A stretch of 64,000 nt of DNA from positions 1,302,001-1,366,000 of the forward strand of contig CP103029.1 in assembly GCA_024752435.1 (NCBI GenBank), in the 5' to 3' direction. Source of the stretch: Allantophomopsis cytisporea (lineage: Eukaryota > Ascomycota > Leotiomycetes > Phacidiales > Phacidiaceae). Shown here piece after piece: positions 37,807 to 49,357 of this stretch (positions within the stretch are counted from its first letter, which is position 1; each line of letters opens with the position of its first letter). Below the pieces are notes generated by a model, which saw only the letters and a list, made by a program, of their open reading frames with translations, was not told where the DNA came from and searched no databases. The position numbers and the translations under genes are program-made.

Positions 37807-38950
37807 ATGCGTTTCTTAGGGAGCCATTCTGCCGACCAGGCACTACTTTCCTCAATATTATTCCCAACTCTCATCGCAGCTGTTGGGAATATCAACTGTC
37901 GGGATGTCGTTGTGAACGGTCAAAAATTCGACTTCGGCGGCCTCGAGGGTCCACACTCAGTGATGCACTCTATCAACGGGACTGAGGCGTTCATCAACAC
38001 TACATATACTCTTGATCTCTGCAAGCCGCTTCAGAGATCGAAAGATGTGAAGAAAGGGAAGGAATGCCCTTCTGGAACCAGAGGTAGGCTACATAATTAT
38101 CTAGCTATGTACTTTGAATAGTATGATGACAAATCCTCTAGTCTGCGGGATCGAGCACCACATTATTAAGGATTCTGGTGAGGATCTCATCGAAGATGTG
38201 ATTCCGATTGCAGGAGAACTTGGAAATCATGGTGGTTACCCCCTGGATGCCCAGTGGACACTTTTGAGTAGCTCCCCTTCGCATCATGACTCCGAAAGAG
38301 AGGGTCTCCGTCTCGAAATGGGTGGTGGACCAAAGCACGCAAGAGCAGATGATACGAATAAGAAACAGAAGGCCATTATTGAATTCTTGTGCGATCGAAA
38401 CAGGACCGGCTTGGAGGGCGAGATGAACCAGGACAAATACTACGAGAAGCGGGCAGAAACCGAGGAAGGCGATGAGAAGGACGTCGAGGACGGTGGTGAG
38501 CCAAAGGAGGGCGATGGGAAGGATGAGAAGGACACATCTGAGGTGGAGCCAAGCTTGAAGTTCTTGAAGTACGATACAAGTGGAGAGGAGTACGATGTCC
38601 TGCGTCTTGAGTGGGCGACAAAGTATGCCTGCGAGAACTACACTGAGAAGCCCGACGAAGAAAAGAAAGAATCCTGGGGGTTCTTCACTTGGTTTATCAT
38701 CATGTAAGTTCCCGATTTCCAAGTCATGCGGTGATACATACTAACTTCTGAAAGTGCCTTCATGGCTACCGCTGCATATCTCATTTTTGGATCTTGGCTC
38801 AACTACAACCGTTATGGAGCTCGTGGCTGGGACCTTCTTCCACATGGAGATACTATCCGCGATGTGCCATACCTCATGAAGGACTGGACAAGACGAGTGG
38901 TCAGCACTGTTCAAGGAGGTGGGTCGAGAGGTGGGTACAGTGCTGTATGA
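37807..38950 (+). CDS. ATG27: Autophagy-related protein 27
   Basis: Three exons: 37807-38083, 38142-38703 and 38755-38950. They join in frame to 344 residues. The N-terminus has a hydrophobic signal segment (about residues 13-26). A luminal mannose-6-phosphate-receptor-like region follows, with paired Cys and the GGYPLDAQW and LRLEW segments. A Lys/Glu/Asp-rich insertion (about 190-225) precedes one transmembrane helix (about 271-293, WGFFTWFII then AFMATAAYLIFG). The cytosolic tail ends in YSAV. In yeast, Atg27 cycles between Golgi, vacuole and Atg9 vesicles, and a C-terminal YSAV is its known tyrosine sorting signal. The 3' end converges with the DUF4267-like gene, 247 bp away. Confidence 0.93.
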
Positions 38951-39197
38951 GTTAAGGATTGCGGAACGGCGTCATTGCATACGGAGTTTTCGGGTGCGGT
39001 CAGGAGTTGAGTTTACACAGGAAGGAATAGATGATCAGTGCGATTGTCCGGGCAGGGAATGTACCACCTTATCATGAAACGAAAGATCTAAACCCACACC
39101 ATGAAACTCAACCAAAATCAACATGAACAATCGTGATGAGAAAGCAAACCTCCTATCTCACATTAACAGCTAAGCTCTGCATATCGACACCGTGGGG

Positions 39198-39715
39198 TCA
39201 CAAGTCCTTCCGATCGTGCCTGCCAGTCCCAGCACTGCCCCTCCACCTCTCCACAAGCAGAGCCCATGCTGTGAAAACCCCACACAACGCCTCGAAAACA
39301 ACCACTAGAGTCCACGGTCCGCCATATCTCGAGAACGTAAGCACGCTAATGACCCTTGCGCCCACAGTGGCCCACATGATAGCCCTATCACGCCTAGCCG
39401 CCGCCGCTATGTAGAATGCTCTGCGAGACTGTCAGTATTATATCAACATCCTCATCTCATCCATCCATATCTATACCCATCCCATCCACCCAAAAGAAAT
39501 CCCTCCTACCACGAAATTGGGGGATAAGAAATATAGAAACCAACAACTCACCCGATAATAATGTTCGCATGTGAAATTGCATCTATGGCGGCTGCGTGAT
39601 CGATGCCATATAACTCCGCGCGGACTGATGCCTTGATGGGAAGCATGGTGTTCACGCCATTTACGATGCCGAAGATCCCTTAAGCGCCGACTACAAGTGC
39701 TGATAGTGATGACAT
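39198..39715 (-). pseudogene. DUF4267-like small membrane protein gene with in-frame stop
   Basis: Two exons, 39715-39552 and 39420-39198, around a 131-bp intron (GTGAGT donor, CGCAG acceptor). The joined frame has 128 codons before the terminal TGA but is broken by TAA at codon 12 (39680-39682). On both sides the frame continues as a sensible hydrophobic protein: SSLSALVVGA, stop, GIFGIVNGVNTM, then YGIDHAAAIDAISHANIIIG and AFYIAAAARRDRAIMW. Three to four membrane helices and these motifs resemble the DUF4267 family of unknown function. One C-to-T change (CAA to TAA) would explain the stop. Alternatives are initiation at the later in-frame Met (39643), which removes most of helix 1, or a sequencing error. 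The rest looks unmutated, so any inactivation is recent. Confidence 0.6.
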
Positions 39716-40098
39716 GGCGTTCGGTACTGGTTTTGAGTTTAGCTTTAGCTTAGAGTTGGCTCTTCGTAGGTGCTGGAAGCTTTTGGCCTTTTTATGTCAG
39801 GAGAATTTGGCAGACGGGATGAGATGTCTGGCAATGTACAAAGGATCACGTGGCGTCAGCAAGACGAGAAAGGAGTAGGCAGCCATCGGGGCTGTGAAGA
39901 GGCGTTGAGTTGATGTCTTATGTAAAAATTGAGCTGAGGTCGATTCGAATGAATCTATTGTTATTTGTTTTGCTTGATTTCCTCTGTTTAATTCATGTGT
40001 AGACAGACCATGGAGTGGTGATCTTGGCCTTCGCCTTTGTATTGCTGATTTAACGCCTGGGTATCTTCCTGTGCCAAAACTCCAATAAGTATCAATTC
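39716..40098. other. Intergenic between DUF4267-like gene and APC10
   Basis: 383 bp hold the upstream region of the DUF4267-like gene and the 3' flank of APC10; both are on the minus strand. No other gene is seen. Confidence 0.5.
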
Positions 40099-41339
40099 TC
40101 ATCGTAATTCAGGCTCGCCCATCCAATCGGGCTCGGTCAGTCTGCCACCTTCCCGGTTCTTTTCCCTCTTCGATGCCCTTGCTTCTCCTACCAAGCCTTC
40201 AAAAGCGGCCGTCGCACCACCACCAACACTCTCGTCTTTTGCATAAATCTTCAAGCCCCTGATGTGTGTGTCCTTTCCATTCTGGTGATTCTCCACTACC
40301 TTCACTTGTAGTAGAAACGCTCGCAGCACGTTGCCATCGTATTCCGGATAGTCTTTCAATTTACCGCCTACTCCCTGCAATGGTACGTCGATCCAGCCCT
40401 TCGGGCTTGAGAATTCCAGCGTAGCGAATTGTGTAAGATCGTGATAGCCTGTGCCACCGTAAAATGTAATGCGCGTGGGCGTGTATGACTCATCAGCTTC
40501 AAAATCGAGATATATACGAATAGCAAGGATTGCAACAAAGCGATTGAAATGGATGTTCAAGTGATGAGGTTGGGGACCATCGGATCTGCAAAATCTTATT
40601 AGCTTGAGTCACTTAGACGTAGATTCGAGCTTCATACTGCCAGAAAAGATTTGTGTCTTCGTCTCTAAGGGCTTCTACGCCACAGCCGGGTTTGTAGGTC
40701 GAAACTGTCCAGCTGGCGAGGTTACCAATTTCCTTCAGGCCCTCTGAATGAAATTGAGGCTCTGTCTCCATAGGCACTGCAAGTTGTTAGTATGCAATGT
40801 GGCCAGAATTAAACGATCTCGTCATGCCAAAAGAGAGTTCCATCTCGCCAATTCGATGTGCATTCCTCATGCGAGTGACATAATGAACAAAACTCTCAAA
40901 GAAATCCTAAGAGACGAAGAAAGGAAAGATCTGACTTACCATCATCTACAGCCCCATCACCATCCACACCTCGCAACTCGTGCAAAATAGCCTCTGTATC
41001 ATCGCCCTCAATTTCCCCGTGTTCGAGATCCTCGTCCTCCATATCCTCAAGATCCTCCGTATCATCGTCAATTATTGGCGTGCCCTGGGCTTCAGCCTCC
41101 CTATTTGCACGTTGCCAAAGAGCCCATTGAGACTCACCCCTCCACTCTGCCGAAGTCTCCGGGGGAGGGAAGGAGGGCGTCACAGCAACAGGGCTGGTAG
41201 GCTGCACGACGGGCGAAGCCTGGTGGCTCAAGTCATAGGGATTTGCATTTCGCGGTCTACGACCTCTAGCAGCATGGTGTAACACGCGGCTAGGAACGGA
41301 AGCAGAAGAAGGGCCAGCAGCAGCAGCAGCAGCATTCAT
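40099..41339 (-). CDS. APC10: Anaphase-promoting complex subunit 10 (DOC domain)
   Basis: Three exons: 41339-40940, 40776-40638 and 40585-40099. The first intron has a clear ACTAAC branch site, and both joins keep frame; the product is 341 residues. Residues 1-133 are a low-complexity, Ala/Pro- then Asp/Glu-rich extension. The DOC/APC10 domain follows from about 140 to 320, with NLASWTVSTYKPGCGVEALRD, FWQSDGPQPH, YLDFEADESYTPTRI and HIRGLKIYA. Apc10 helps the APC/C ubiquitin ligase bind destruction-box substrates together with Cdc20/Cdh1. The protein ends in Leu-Arg, comparable to the C-terminal Ile-Arg tail that docks Apc10 to a TPR subunit. The first ATG was taken as start; a later one (ATGGAGACAG in exon 2) would give a shorter form without the acidic extension. 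Confidence 0.93.
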
Positions 41340-42898
41340 ATTAAATGTCGATGGAAGTGCAAATCATGTGAAGATTTATTGTTGACATTGGCTTGTTCCG
41401 CTCGCGTTGTTGCCGGGGAACGGAGCGGAGCGCGCGCGCGCGACTTTCCTTTCCTGTGACCATAACGGGTGCAGGCGAACATGGATTGTCTATCCGCGGG
41501 GTTGAAACAACATGGAAGGGTCGACAGAGCTAGGAGATACCTTTTTCCACTTTTATGAGTGTAATGACGTCGAGCATGGAGCTTTAACTTTCTCAAACCT
41601 GAATAACGGAGATTGAATGTGTGGAGAGTATTTCAGATCTCTCGATGGAGCGATGAGTGTCAGTGTCAGTGTCATTGTCAGTGAGTTGTCAGAAGATTTG
41701 GATCAAGTACTTTATTCTTGGATTGATTGCCAGTCCTTCATCTGACATGTACATACCTTGCTCTACACCGAGAATACATGTCTGCATTGATCGGAGATCA
41801 CTTTAGTTTGAATTATAACCGGAAGCCTATCTTTGGGCACCATTCGGAAGTGATTGCATCCATACCACCATACCGGAAGCAGAAGAGGAGCTTTGGGTGA
41901 ATTTGACATTTCAAAGTTTATTTTTATTTTATTTGACAAAATTTTCATCGGCCACTTTATAGGAGTTCATGTGAATACAGTCAGGATACCCCGTTCTGAC
42001 TCGTCCTCAAACTCGTGACTAAGGAGGTCTGAGTCCTGGTTGGGCACCTGCTCAACTCGTTACTACCTTGACTTCTGTCGAGTATCCAAATGACCAGAAA
42101 GGAGTGCTTAGTGATCCATTCTTGATCCGCAGCCCTGCGCAGCAGCCAAGGTTCATCGAGCCCACAGCCTCAGGACGGCATTCGGATGACTAGGAAAGCT
42201 TGCATTGTCAGAACTCGTGAGACGAACAACTGTATAGAGTAAGGTTACCACAAGATGAGTCGTACTGTATCTTAAGTCGTATTTACGCCCGACAGGAAAA
42301 GCATGTAAATTACTCTGCCACATGCCATGCTTAGCTCATACCAGCGTGACCGGCATGGACCTGGCCTCTTGGGCAGAGCTGGGCTGACAATAGCAATTGA
42401 TGCATGATATGATGATTGGATGCATGCGCGTCCAGATTTTCGATACAAGCTGGGGTTGCGGAGAATCGGAACCGGGATCAACGGGACTGACGGAAATGTG
42501 TGCTTCTAGTCCCATGCTGATCTCAGCTTGTATTTTTCGAAACCCGGTCGATACGTACATGACTACCGACATTATTGATCAGGATGTGACGTCTCTATGA
42601 AAATCGTCAACTTCACGGTTATACTTATTTGCTGGCTTGCCACCCTTACTTTCTTAAAAAGAAAAAAACACTCCTCTGACTTTTACCATTTCAAAGGTTT
42701 CAAAGGCATAACAGGCATAACAGGCATCACGGCATCACGGCATCAGCACGCTTCGATCGTGAAAACATTATCTCCGGACCTCCAATACCTCCAAATCCCC
42801 TCAGGAACCGTACACTCTTCAACTCCGAAATCGGTGTCGTTGTATAAAGTCCTTCCCATTGGCATATCTTCCTAAACCACACACACACCACCCTCAAA
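41340..42898. other. Intergenic: APC10 and PPxY-gene upstream regions
   Basis: No supportable gene. A (CG)n run lies near 41431-41441, a (GTGTCA)n array at about 41656-41684 and an 8-9 bp GGCATMAC array at 42704-42746. The last sits 150-195 bp before the next start codon. Confidence 0.5.
42704..42746. repeat. GGCATAACA/GGCATCAC short tandem array
   Basis: Two 9-bp GGCATAACA units are followed by two 8-bp GGCATCAC units and a partial one. It lies in the presumed promoter of the PPxY protein gene. Confidence 0.8.
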
Positions 42899-43211
42899 AT
42901 GGTTTTCGACAAGTAAGCATCTTCTTCTCATCACTGTGTTAGACCATAACTCATTATTTTACTCCAGGTTCCGTCAACGTAAGGCTTTTGAAAAGAATCT
43001 GAAGAATAGAGAGGAAGAACTTCGCCAGATACAGATACAGATGGCGTATGGACCATTCGGCCCTCCAAGCTATGACGAAGTAACCAAGGACAAGCTCGAC
43101 AACACCGAGCCTACAGCTCCGCCCTCTTCCACTCGCGCAAACTCCAATACTGCATATTCAACTCGCTCCGACTCTACCAGCTCTGCATCGAGCGCATTCT
43201 CTGTTAGATGA
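42899..43211 (+). CDS. Small PPxY-containing protein, function unknown
   Basis: Two exons: a 14-nt first exon (42899-42912, MVFDK start) and 42968-43211, giving 85 residues. The GTAAGC donor and CTCCAG acceptor restore AAG across the join. Residues 6-30 are charged and probably helical (RQRKAFEKNLKNREEELRQI). Residues 33-43 contain GPFGPPSYDEV, a PPxY motif of the type bound by WW domains such as those of Rsp5/Nedd4 ubiquitin ligases. The rest is a Ser/Thr-rich disordered tail ending FSVR. I do not recognise a named family. A role as a small ligase adaptor is inference only. The good start context (ctcaaaATGG), the clean intron and the organised frame support a real gene. Confidence 0.7.
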
Positions 43212-43982
43212 AGTATGTAGTCGAATGAGGAGATTGGGATCAACGCTACATAAAAGAGAGCTCGTCAAGTCGAGAAGAAGAGAGGCCAAGACCGGTGGAT
43301 GAAGAAGGGATTATATCATATCTCAAAATGAAATCATCATAGGCAGAGAAGATTATGCGGGCATGGCTATTTGTTCCAGGAGAAGTATAGCATTGTCATT
43401 CGCAGTATCGAACTGCAGCATAGCATAAGAAAGGAATATCCTTGCATATTTACTATTACAGCGTAAAATCAACAGAGTATATCTTCGCCACCAGTTACCC
43501 ACCAAAAGTTGTTATCAATGTTTGCCATGAAGTGACGGAATTCAATGTATCAACGTATAGTGTTGTGAGCTCTAATACTGCACATACCATCATAGATACC
43601 ATCTGAACAAAACAATACACCAGTACCGTCCATCTCGAGACAAAACTTTATTTTGAGGTAAGCATATGGCATTCTCTTATGACTATGACACCTCAGAAAC
43701 TCCGAGTCATTAGCACACCGAGAATGATTTGCAAGGGTGACAAAAGCCTGGTGAGTAGTTCATACTGTAAGACCAGTCGTCTTGCACACAACAGCTCAAG
43801 ATAATCACTCAATTCACCCAGCTGCGTATTCTAGCTTCAAGGCCCACGACGCTGAGCCACGAAATCAACGTCGCATGAACGCCAATGGTTTTGTTCAAAG
43901 CGCTCGTGACGGCTACATATCCAATGACCGCCGACTATGGCGCCTGCCTCCAACTCTAAAGAGCATGATAGAGGCAGCGTAG

Positions 43983-44258
43983 ATGAGTCAGCACCAGCCA
44001 AGTATCAGAGTAGGCATTGATACGAATGCAAAATTGAGATCTGGAGTCATTCTCCACACCCGGCCATGCTACACATTCATGGCAATGAAATCTTCGCACC
44101 TGGATGTTGAAGAAGTCCTCGGAATTGACGGGGCGCGAGGCTACACAGAATACTTATGGAACAAGCCGGTAGACCCTTTACTGCGCTGCGGGACGTACGG
44201 ATATGGAGTCCATAGCTTCAATACCTACGCAAGCAGTAAGGTAGACAGAACTAGCTAG
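43983..44258 (+). CDS. Doubtful ORF, 91 codons, possibly the 3' half of a broken gene
   Basis: An ATG frame of 91 codons starts directly after a TAG. The same frame is open for a further 66 codons upstream (43782-43979, no ATG before 43875). The whole 477-nt stretch is therefore open except for that one stop. No domain or family is recognised in either half. It may be a decayed gene, a spliced gene I cannot resolve, or chance. I saw no acceptable upstream exon: the frame before the GTGAGT at 43751 is closed by TGA. Confidence 0.2.
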   Translation: MSQHQPSIRVGIDTNAKLRSGVILHTRPCYTFMAMKSSHLDVEEVLGIDGARGYTEYLWNKPVDPLLRCGTYGYGVHSFNTYASSKVDRTS

Positions 44259-44388
44259 GACTAAGGGGCCGCGGATGGTTATCCTACCGAGTGGGCAGCG
44301 GACGCATATGCTCTAGGTATTGCGGTGCACTGGGGTATTCTTTGGTATACGCAATGCTTATGAGTTAGTTTTTGGTCGTTGGACTTTT

Positions 44389-44427
44389 GAGGCGGGAGGC
44401 GTGAGGCGGGAGGCGTGAGGCGTGAGG
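44389..44427. repeat. GAGGCGGGAGGCGT tandem array
   Basis: Repeats of GAGGCGT and GAGGCGGG units over about 39 bp (roughly five units of 7-8 bp). More GC-rich than its surroundings. Confidence 0.75.
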
Positions 44428-47400
44428 ATAAGCTTGATATCATGTCTTTGCATTGCATGACTTTGAGCAGATGAGATTCCCACCGTTTATGGTTTGAAGG
44501 GCACATGATGATGGTTTGGATAGAATGAGATGATGCGGAGGGCATATAGATGGACAAGTGCACTACGAAGGAGGTTTGATAATGACATCAGATTTGGTAT
44601 TGGTCACGGTGAGAATGCCGAATGGTCTACCGCAATTGAAAAGGGTACTATCTATTCTAAGTACATACCTAACATAGGTACTATCGAGAACTAGGGGAAT
44701 TGCCGTACTGGCTAATCTCCACTATACTCATCTCAGAAGAAAAACCTTAAAAGAGTGATTACTAGCTGGAGTGTGGGGTACTCAGGTGCTCTCTTCTGTC
44801 GTGCATCGATGAATATAACTTTGGAATTGGAATATATCTCGCTGCTCATTGAGTATGGACAACACTCTCCAGCTATTGGTGTTGATTGATATGAATTTAC
44901 AAGTCGATGCTAAAGTGTTCATGAATGAAGAAAGTACTTTTGATAAATGAAATGCAAAATTGCAGCTCTTTGACTTGAAAGTCCATTGTACCGAACAACT
45001 TTGCCTCTAATGTTATACACAAACCAACTGATGGTTTATATGCTAAGTTTGTTCTTGAGCCTACTTTGAGCGTTGTTAAGCTTTCTTAGTTCGACTCCAC
45101 GTCACAAGAGAGAGCATTCCACCGCTTGCTAAGATAGCATAAGTATGGCCTTTCCCCAGCATATCCGATATATGTTATGAGGAATGGCCAAGAAGATAGA
45201 AGCTATTTGATACAAAACACAATCTGCGTACTGATGTATTTGTGCATGCAGTGACATGTGTGCAATCAAATCACCGCAACATACTGGTCGAGAAGCGACT
45301 CTGTGCGGAGTCATACAGCTAGAAGGACCTAATTCTTCAATCTATGAAAGCATCCTTCGCGGGATGAATAGCTCAACTATAGGAGTTTGCGTGTTTATTG
45401 TGATTTTCACCTTCGTTTAGATTCTATAACTATCCATAGTGTCCGTCATTTATAACGTCTCCGTCGTCTTCGAAATTTGTTGTAAGCAGGAGGTTCAAAT
45501 ACATGAACAAGCAGTTTGTTTGGTAATCCCTCCTCTGAATGTATTATATCTGCACATAAACATTGAGTGAAATACGGTAGAGGCTGATTGTGTGCAAATC
45601 GGCAGGACAATGAGAAACAGGTAGCTTATGGTAGGCAATAGACACCAACCTCGATATTGTGGTCTACAGACATATCGATGAGCCAACTATACATATCGTT
45701 AAATCGGCCCATTTCATCGATCCACGTGAAGATCAAAAGATATGCGTGCGGATAGTGAAATACAGGAAATATAACAGTGTACTTGAATGCGAAGCTCAAG
45801 TGAAAGTGAGCACACCACTCACACGCAACAGAATTGGGCCCCAGCCACATCCACCAGGCCACTCCTACGAGTATTCAAATAAGCCGTTTTACTATCACAA
45901 TTAGAAACTCAGCGAAGTTGGCCTAGTTGGTTAATTCCAATGTTCAGTTAGCAGACTGGTTTTTCCCTACATCTTCAGTGAACGGGCGACTGCAGTTATG
46001 TGCAAGCGGGTGTAGGGGCTGCAAAGCTCGTGGCTAAAAACTCCCTTGGGTGCGAACTAAGCATTCCGTGTAAGGTGTGTATAGGGTCTGTACCGACCGA
46101 GTAGTCTCCTCGACCGATGGGGTCTTTTTTTTGTGTTTTTTTGTGATGTGTGTTCGATTCTGGGTGGAGGCGTGCGTGGGGGGTTTTTCTTTTTATGATA
46201 TTCTTGCTCCGAGACTGCAGTTGGCTACATAGTTTCAAAAGAGATAGTGAATGAATTGCTTTAGTTCGTGCCCGCCTGTACGTGAAATGATTGAGACCAT
46301 GGATAGTAATTCATCTGTTGTTTTTGCTTCCAATGGTTATGCTTTGCAAGTGATTCCAACCTATAGATGCCGTACGCAGGTAAAATTCTGAGAACTCGTG
46401 TCTTGGGGTGGGAAGTCAGATATGAGTTCCAGTCTACAACCAAAACTGAATATTCAGTTCATAGTATGAAGACGTTGTCCTTTCTTGGAAGTCAAAGCTA
46501 CCAACTTGACATGCTACGCACTTTGATAGACCTTTCAGCTTAAGTCGGCAACTGAAAGTATGATATATGTACAACTTACATGCATCTCGAACCAGATCTT
46601 CATTGCAATAACGGATACAAATAGCGGTACTTATCTCTGTCCGCCCTTTCTGAACAGATCCAATGGTCTTAACTACCTCTACGCATTTTGATAATGGTAG
46701 TTGTCGACTCAATCACTTATTGTTTCCTTCTCATCATCAGACTCGCCTCCTTATCGTCACACCAATCATCCGCACATTAGAAAGTTATTTGTCACTCCAT
46801 CTCCTCAAATTACCTAGATTTACGGTTCCCATCCCTCATGTAGATCCTTGATTCAATACCTGGAAACACTTGCAAATTTTATAGCGAGTCTTTCTACAAT
46901 TTTATTTCTCACATACTTACGACCGCTCAAGGCCCCTATGAGCTCAGGGGATTAGATGCGATGGACAGAAAAAGATTCGACTGTATATATGTAGTCCGAC
47001 AAGTGTCCCTCTGTTTCAGCTAAGGTAATGTGCTCAACTGACAGCGTGAATTTGGACGAGAATTGGCCCGGTGTGAGAACTTATATAGGTAGCATCTCAA
47101 GGGGCGTGAAAAGGGAGCTTGTAAGTATCTTGAGGATTGTTTTTGGATAGCGAGGATGGCATGGCTTTTTTGGGGATTACTTGTCAACTGTTCTGTGATG
47201 CTAAGAACGTGAGCTTTCTTGCAGCGAACATATATCTATAGAGGTCATGAAAATGTCGAATAAGATCACTTGAACAGCGGCTGCACAGTGCAAATCCGAT
47301 GCAGAGATTAGTTAGAGAAGCAATAAACATGCAAATACCCAATTTAAGCATCAAATAGATAGTGTATACATCTATCTATTTCCAATTAAATGATATCAAT

Positions 47401-47535
47401 CTATGCATACCAAAACTCCAGACGATGCAGCCCAAGACCACGCTAAGAACTCCCGGAAATGCATCACGCCATCGCAGACCCTAAGGCACATTCATAATGG
47501 TCGTAAATACCATCATACATCATAACAAAAGAAAA

Positions 47536-49357
47536 TCAGACAGCTTCCTCAACAGCCGTCAACTTCTTCTCAAGATCTGCGCCCGTTCCATCGCGCTCCT
47601 TAGTCTTCCTGGCTTCCTCCTCCTGCATCTCCCTTAAATACGTGCAGAATGTGCTCTTCTCACGGAGGACGCTGCCATACCTAATGAAAAGGAATGGAAT
47701 GACGCACATGATGAGGGAGAAGAAGCCGAGTAAGGATGAGGCCCAACCGACACCAAGGGTATTGTACATGGGCTTTGCGGCGAGGGGGAGAAGGGCGCCA
47801 AAGATAGAGCGAGAAAACGACGTGGCAGCCTGTGCAGAAGCAGCGAATACCACGTATGCGTCCGTTAGGTAGTTGAGTAACGCCATGAAGATCAGCACAA
47901 AACCGATGCCGAAAGGAATGCCTGCAAGCATTGGAACCACGAAAGGGATCGATTCCCGTGAGGTCCAGCCAAACCAGAAGAGACCGACCACGTAGATTGG
48001 GCCACCGATACATGCAAGTGGCAGTCGTCGGGACTCTTCGACTTCTGTCCAGGCTTTCCCCGCTTTTTTGGCCTTCTGGAGATATACGTCGTACATGATG
48101 AATATCGTGACAGCTATCATAGCGCCAGCTCCAATGGGCAGAAACATAAAACCTGCAACTCCGGGCGACAGGCCATACAACTCTTGGAAGACGATTGGGT
48201 AGGCTTCGAAAAACATGTAGAATACCGCATAGACTAGACTCAGATAGAGACAGGAGGCCATGACAATGGCTTCGAAGAACAACATGCGAATCGGCCGGGT
48301 GAGCGTGACGGTAACTATCTGCTTGAAGCCTTTCTTCTCGAGCTCGAATGGAGCGAAAACGTTCTCGTTCCCCGACGTCTTTCGCAGTTTGGCTGCTCGG
48401 CGCGCGAGGATGATTGGGCCGTAGGTCTCGGGTAGCATGAGTAGGAGGGGCCAGCTGGCTCCTGCTATAATGAGGCCGATCCAGAAGGTCCAACGCCAAT
48501 GGAGGTATGAATCACTTACGAAACCTGAGATAATTGGAGCGATGAGAGGTCCTAGACAAGTTCCCTATTTTGTTTTCTTTTCAGTAAGATTCTTGTTAGG
48601 ACCGGTGATATAACTTACAGCCATGAAAAGAGCCATTGCTCGACCACGAGTAACAGGATCCTTGTAGATATCTGCATAAATCCCTCCCACAACCGTAATC
48701 GGACTTGATGCGTTCACACCCGTTAAAAGTCGAAAAACAAGAAGAGCGGGCCAATTAGGTGATAAGGCACACGCCAGAGTAAAAATTGTGAAGCAGAAAA
48801 ACGTTGCAGTCATGATGATCTTGCGCCCTACAACCTCCGACAAGGGGCCGAATAAAAGGGGACCGAGAACATAGCCAACAAGGAAGATCGAGATGGGGAG
48901 TACGGATTGCTCCTCCGAGGTAACACCCCATTGAGCTGTGATGTATGGAATAGCGTTGCTGGGAAGGGATGAACCAAGGGTGGAATTAACGACGATAATA
49001 ACGCCGGTGAAGACGATGAACCTTTTCTTACGCTGCCCAAGTATCAGTCATGGTTCTCTGAAATTCTATTTAGTTGCTTACATCTGACCAGTTGAAAGGG
49101 TTCTCTGGGTCGTCTTCTTTGAAAGAAACAAGTCTCTTGTCCGTAGTCTTATCCGTAGACTTCACTGAAGAAGAGCTAGAGTTTGGATCGAAGTTGGAGG
49201 GCTTGTTATCATCTCTCTCGAGTTGATACCGCTCCTCAGCGTCTGCAAGATCAATTCCGGAAACCATGCGTTGGAGAGCATTTTGATGAGGATTTTGGTG
49301 ATGGTTATGAGAATCTTTATTGTAACTCAAGGTCAGTATGGCTTGCATTGTCGTCAT
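47536..49357 (-). CDS. MFS transporter, DHA1 (drug/polyamine:H+ antiporter) type
   Basis: Three exons: 49357-49082, 49032-48619 and 48564-47536. Both junctions are in phase 0, giving 572 residues with about twelve membrane helices. The cytosolic N-terminus (about 95 residues) is polar and ends DPENPFNWSD, a common fungal DHA1 lead-in. GPLSEVVGRK (residues 154-163) is motif A. GTCLGPLIAPIISG (231-244) is the antiporter motif C. RPIRMLFFEAIV, before helix 7, and the FEAYPIVFQ segment are typical of the Flr1/Tpo-like group. Such plasma-membrane pumps export drugs, fungicides or polyamines using the proton gradient; the substrate here is unknown. The Met at 49348, or later ones, could also be the start. 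A 272-codon opposite-frame ORF within it is a shadow. Confidence 0.92.

Larger units (their letters stand above)
43212..47535. other. Intergenic region with one doubtful ORF
   Basis: About 4.3 kb. Apart from the uncertain frame at 43983-44258, I see no coding region. It contains a GAGGCGGGAGGCGT-type array at 44389-44427. The rest is unstructured to the eye. Confidence 0.5.

Noticed and set aside
45911..45990. tRNA-like A-box (TTGGCCTAGTTGG)
   Set aside because: No B-box (GGTTCGANTCC-like) at the right distance and no acceptor-stem pairing.
47681..48499. 272-codon frame overlapping the MFS gene
   Set aside because: It is a shifted frame of the same strand, rich in Arg/His/Ser; the overlapping frame has clear transporter motifs.
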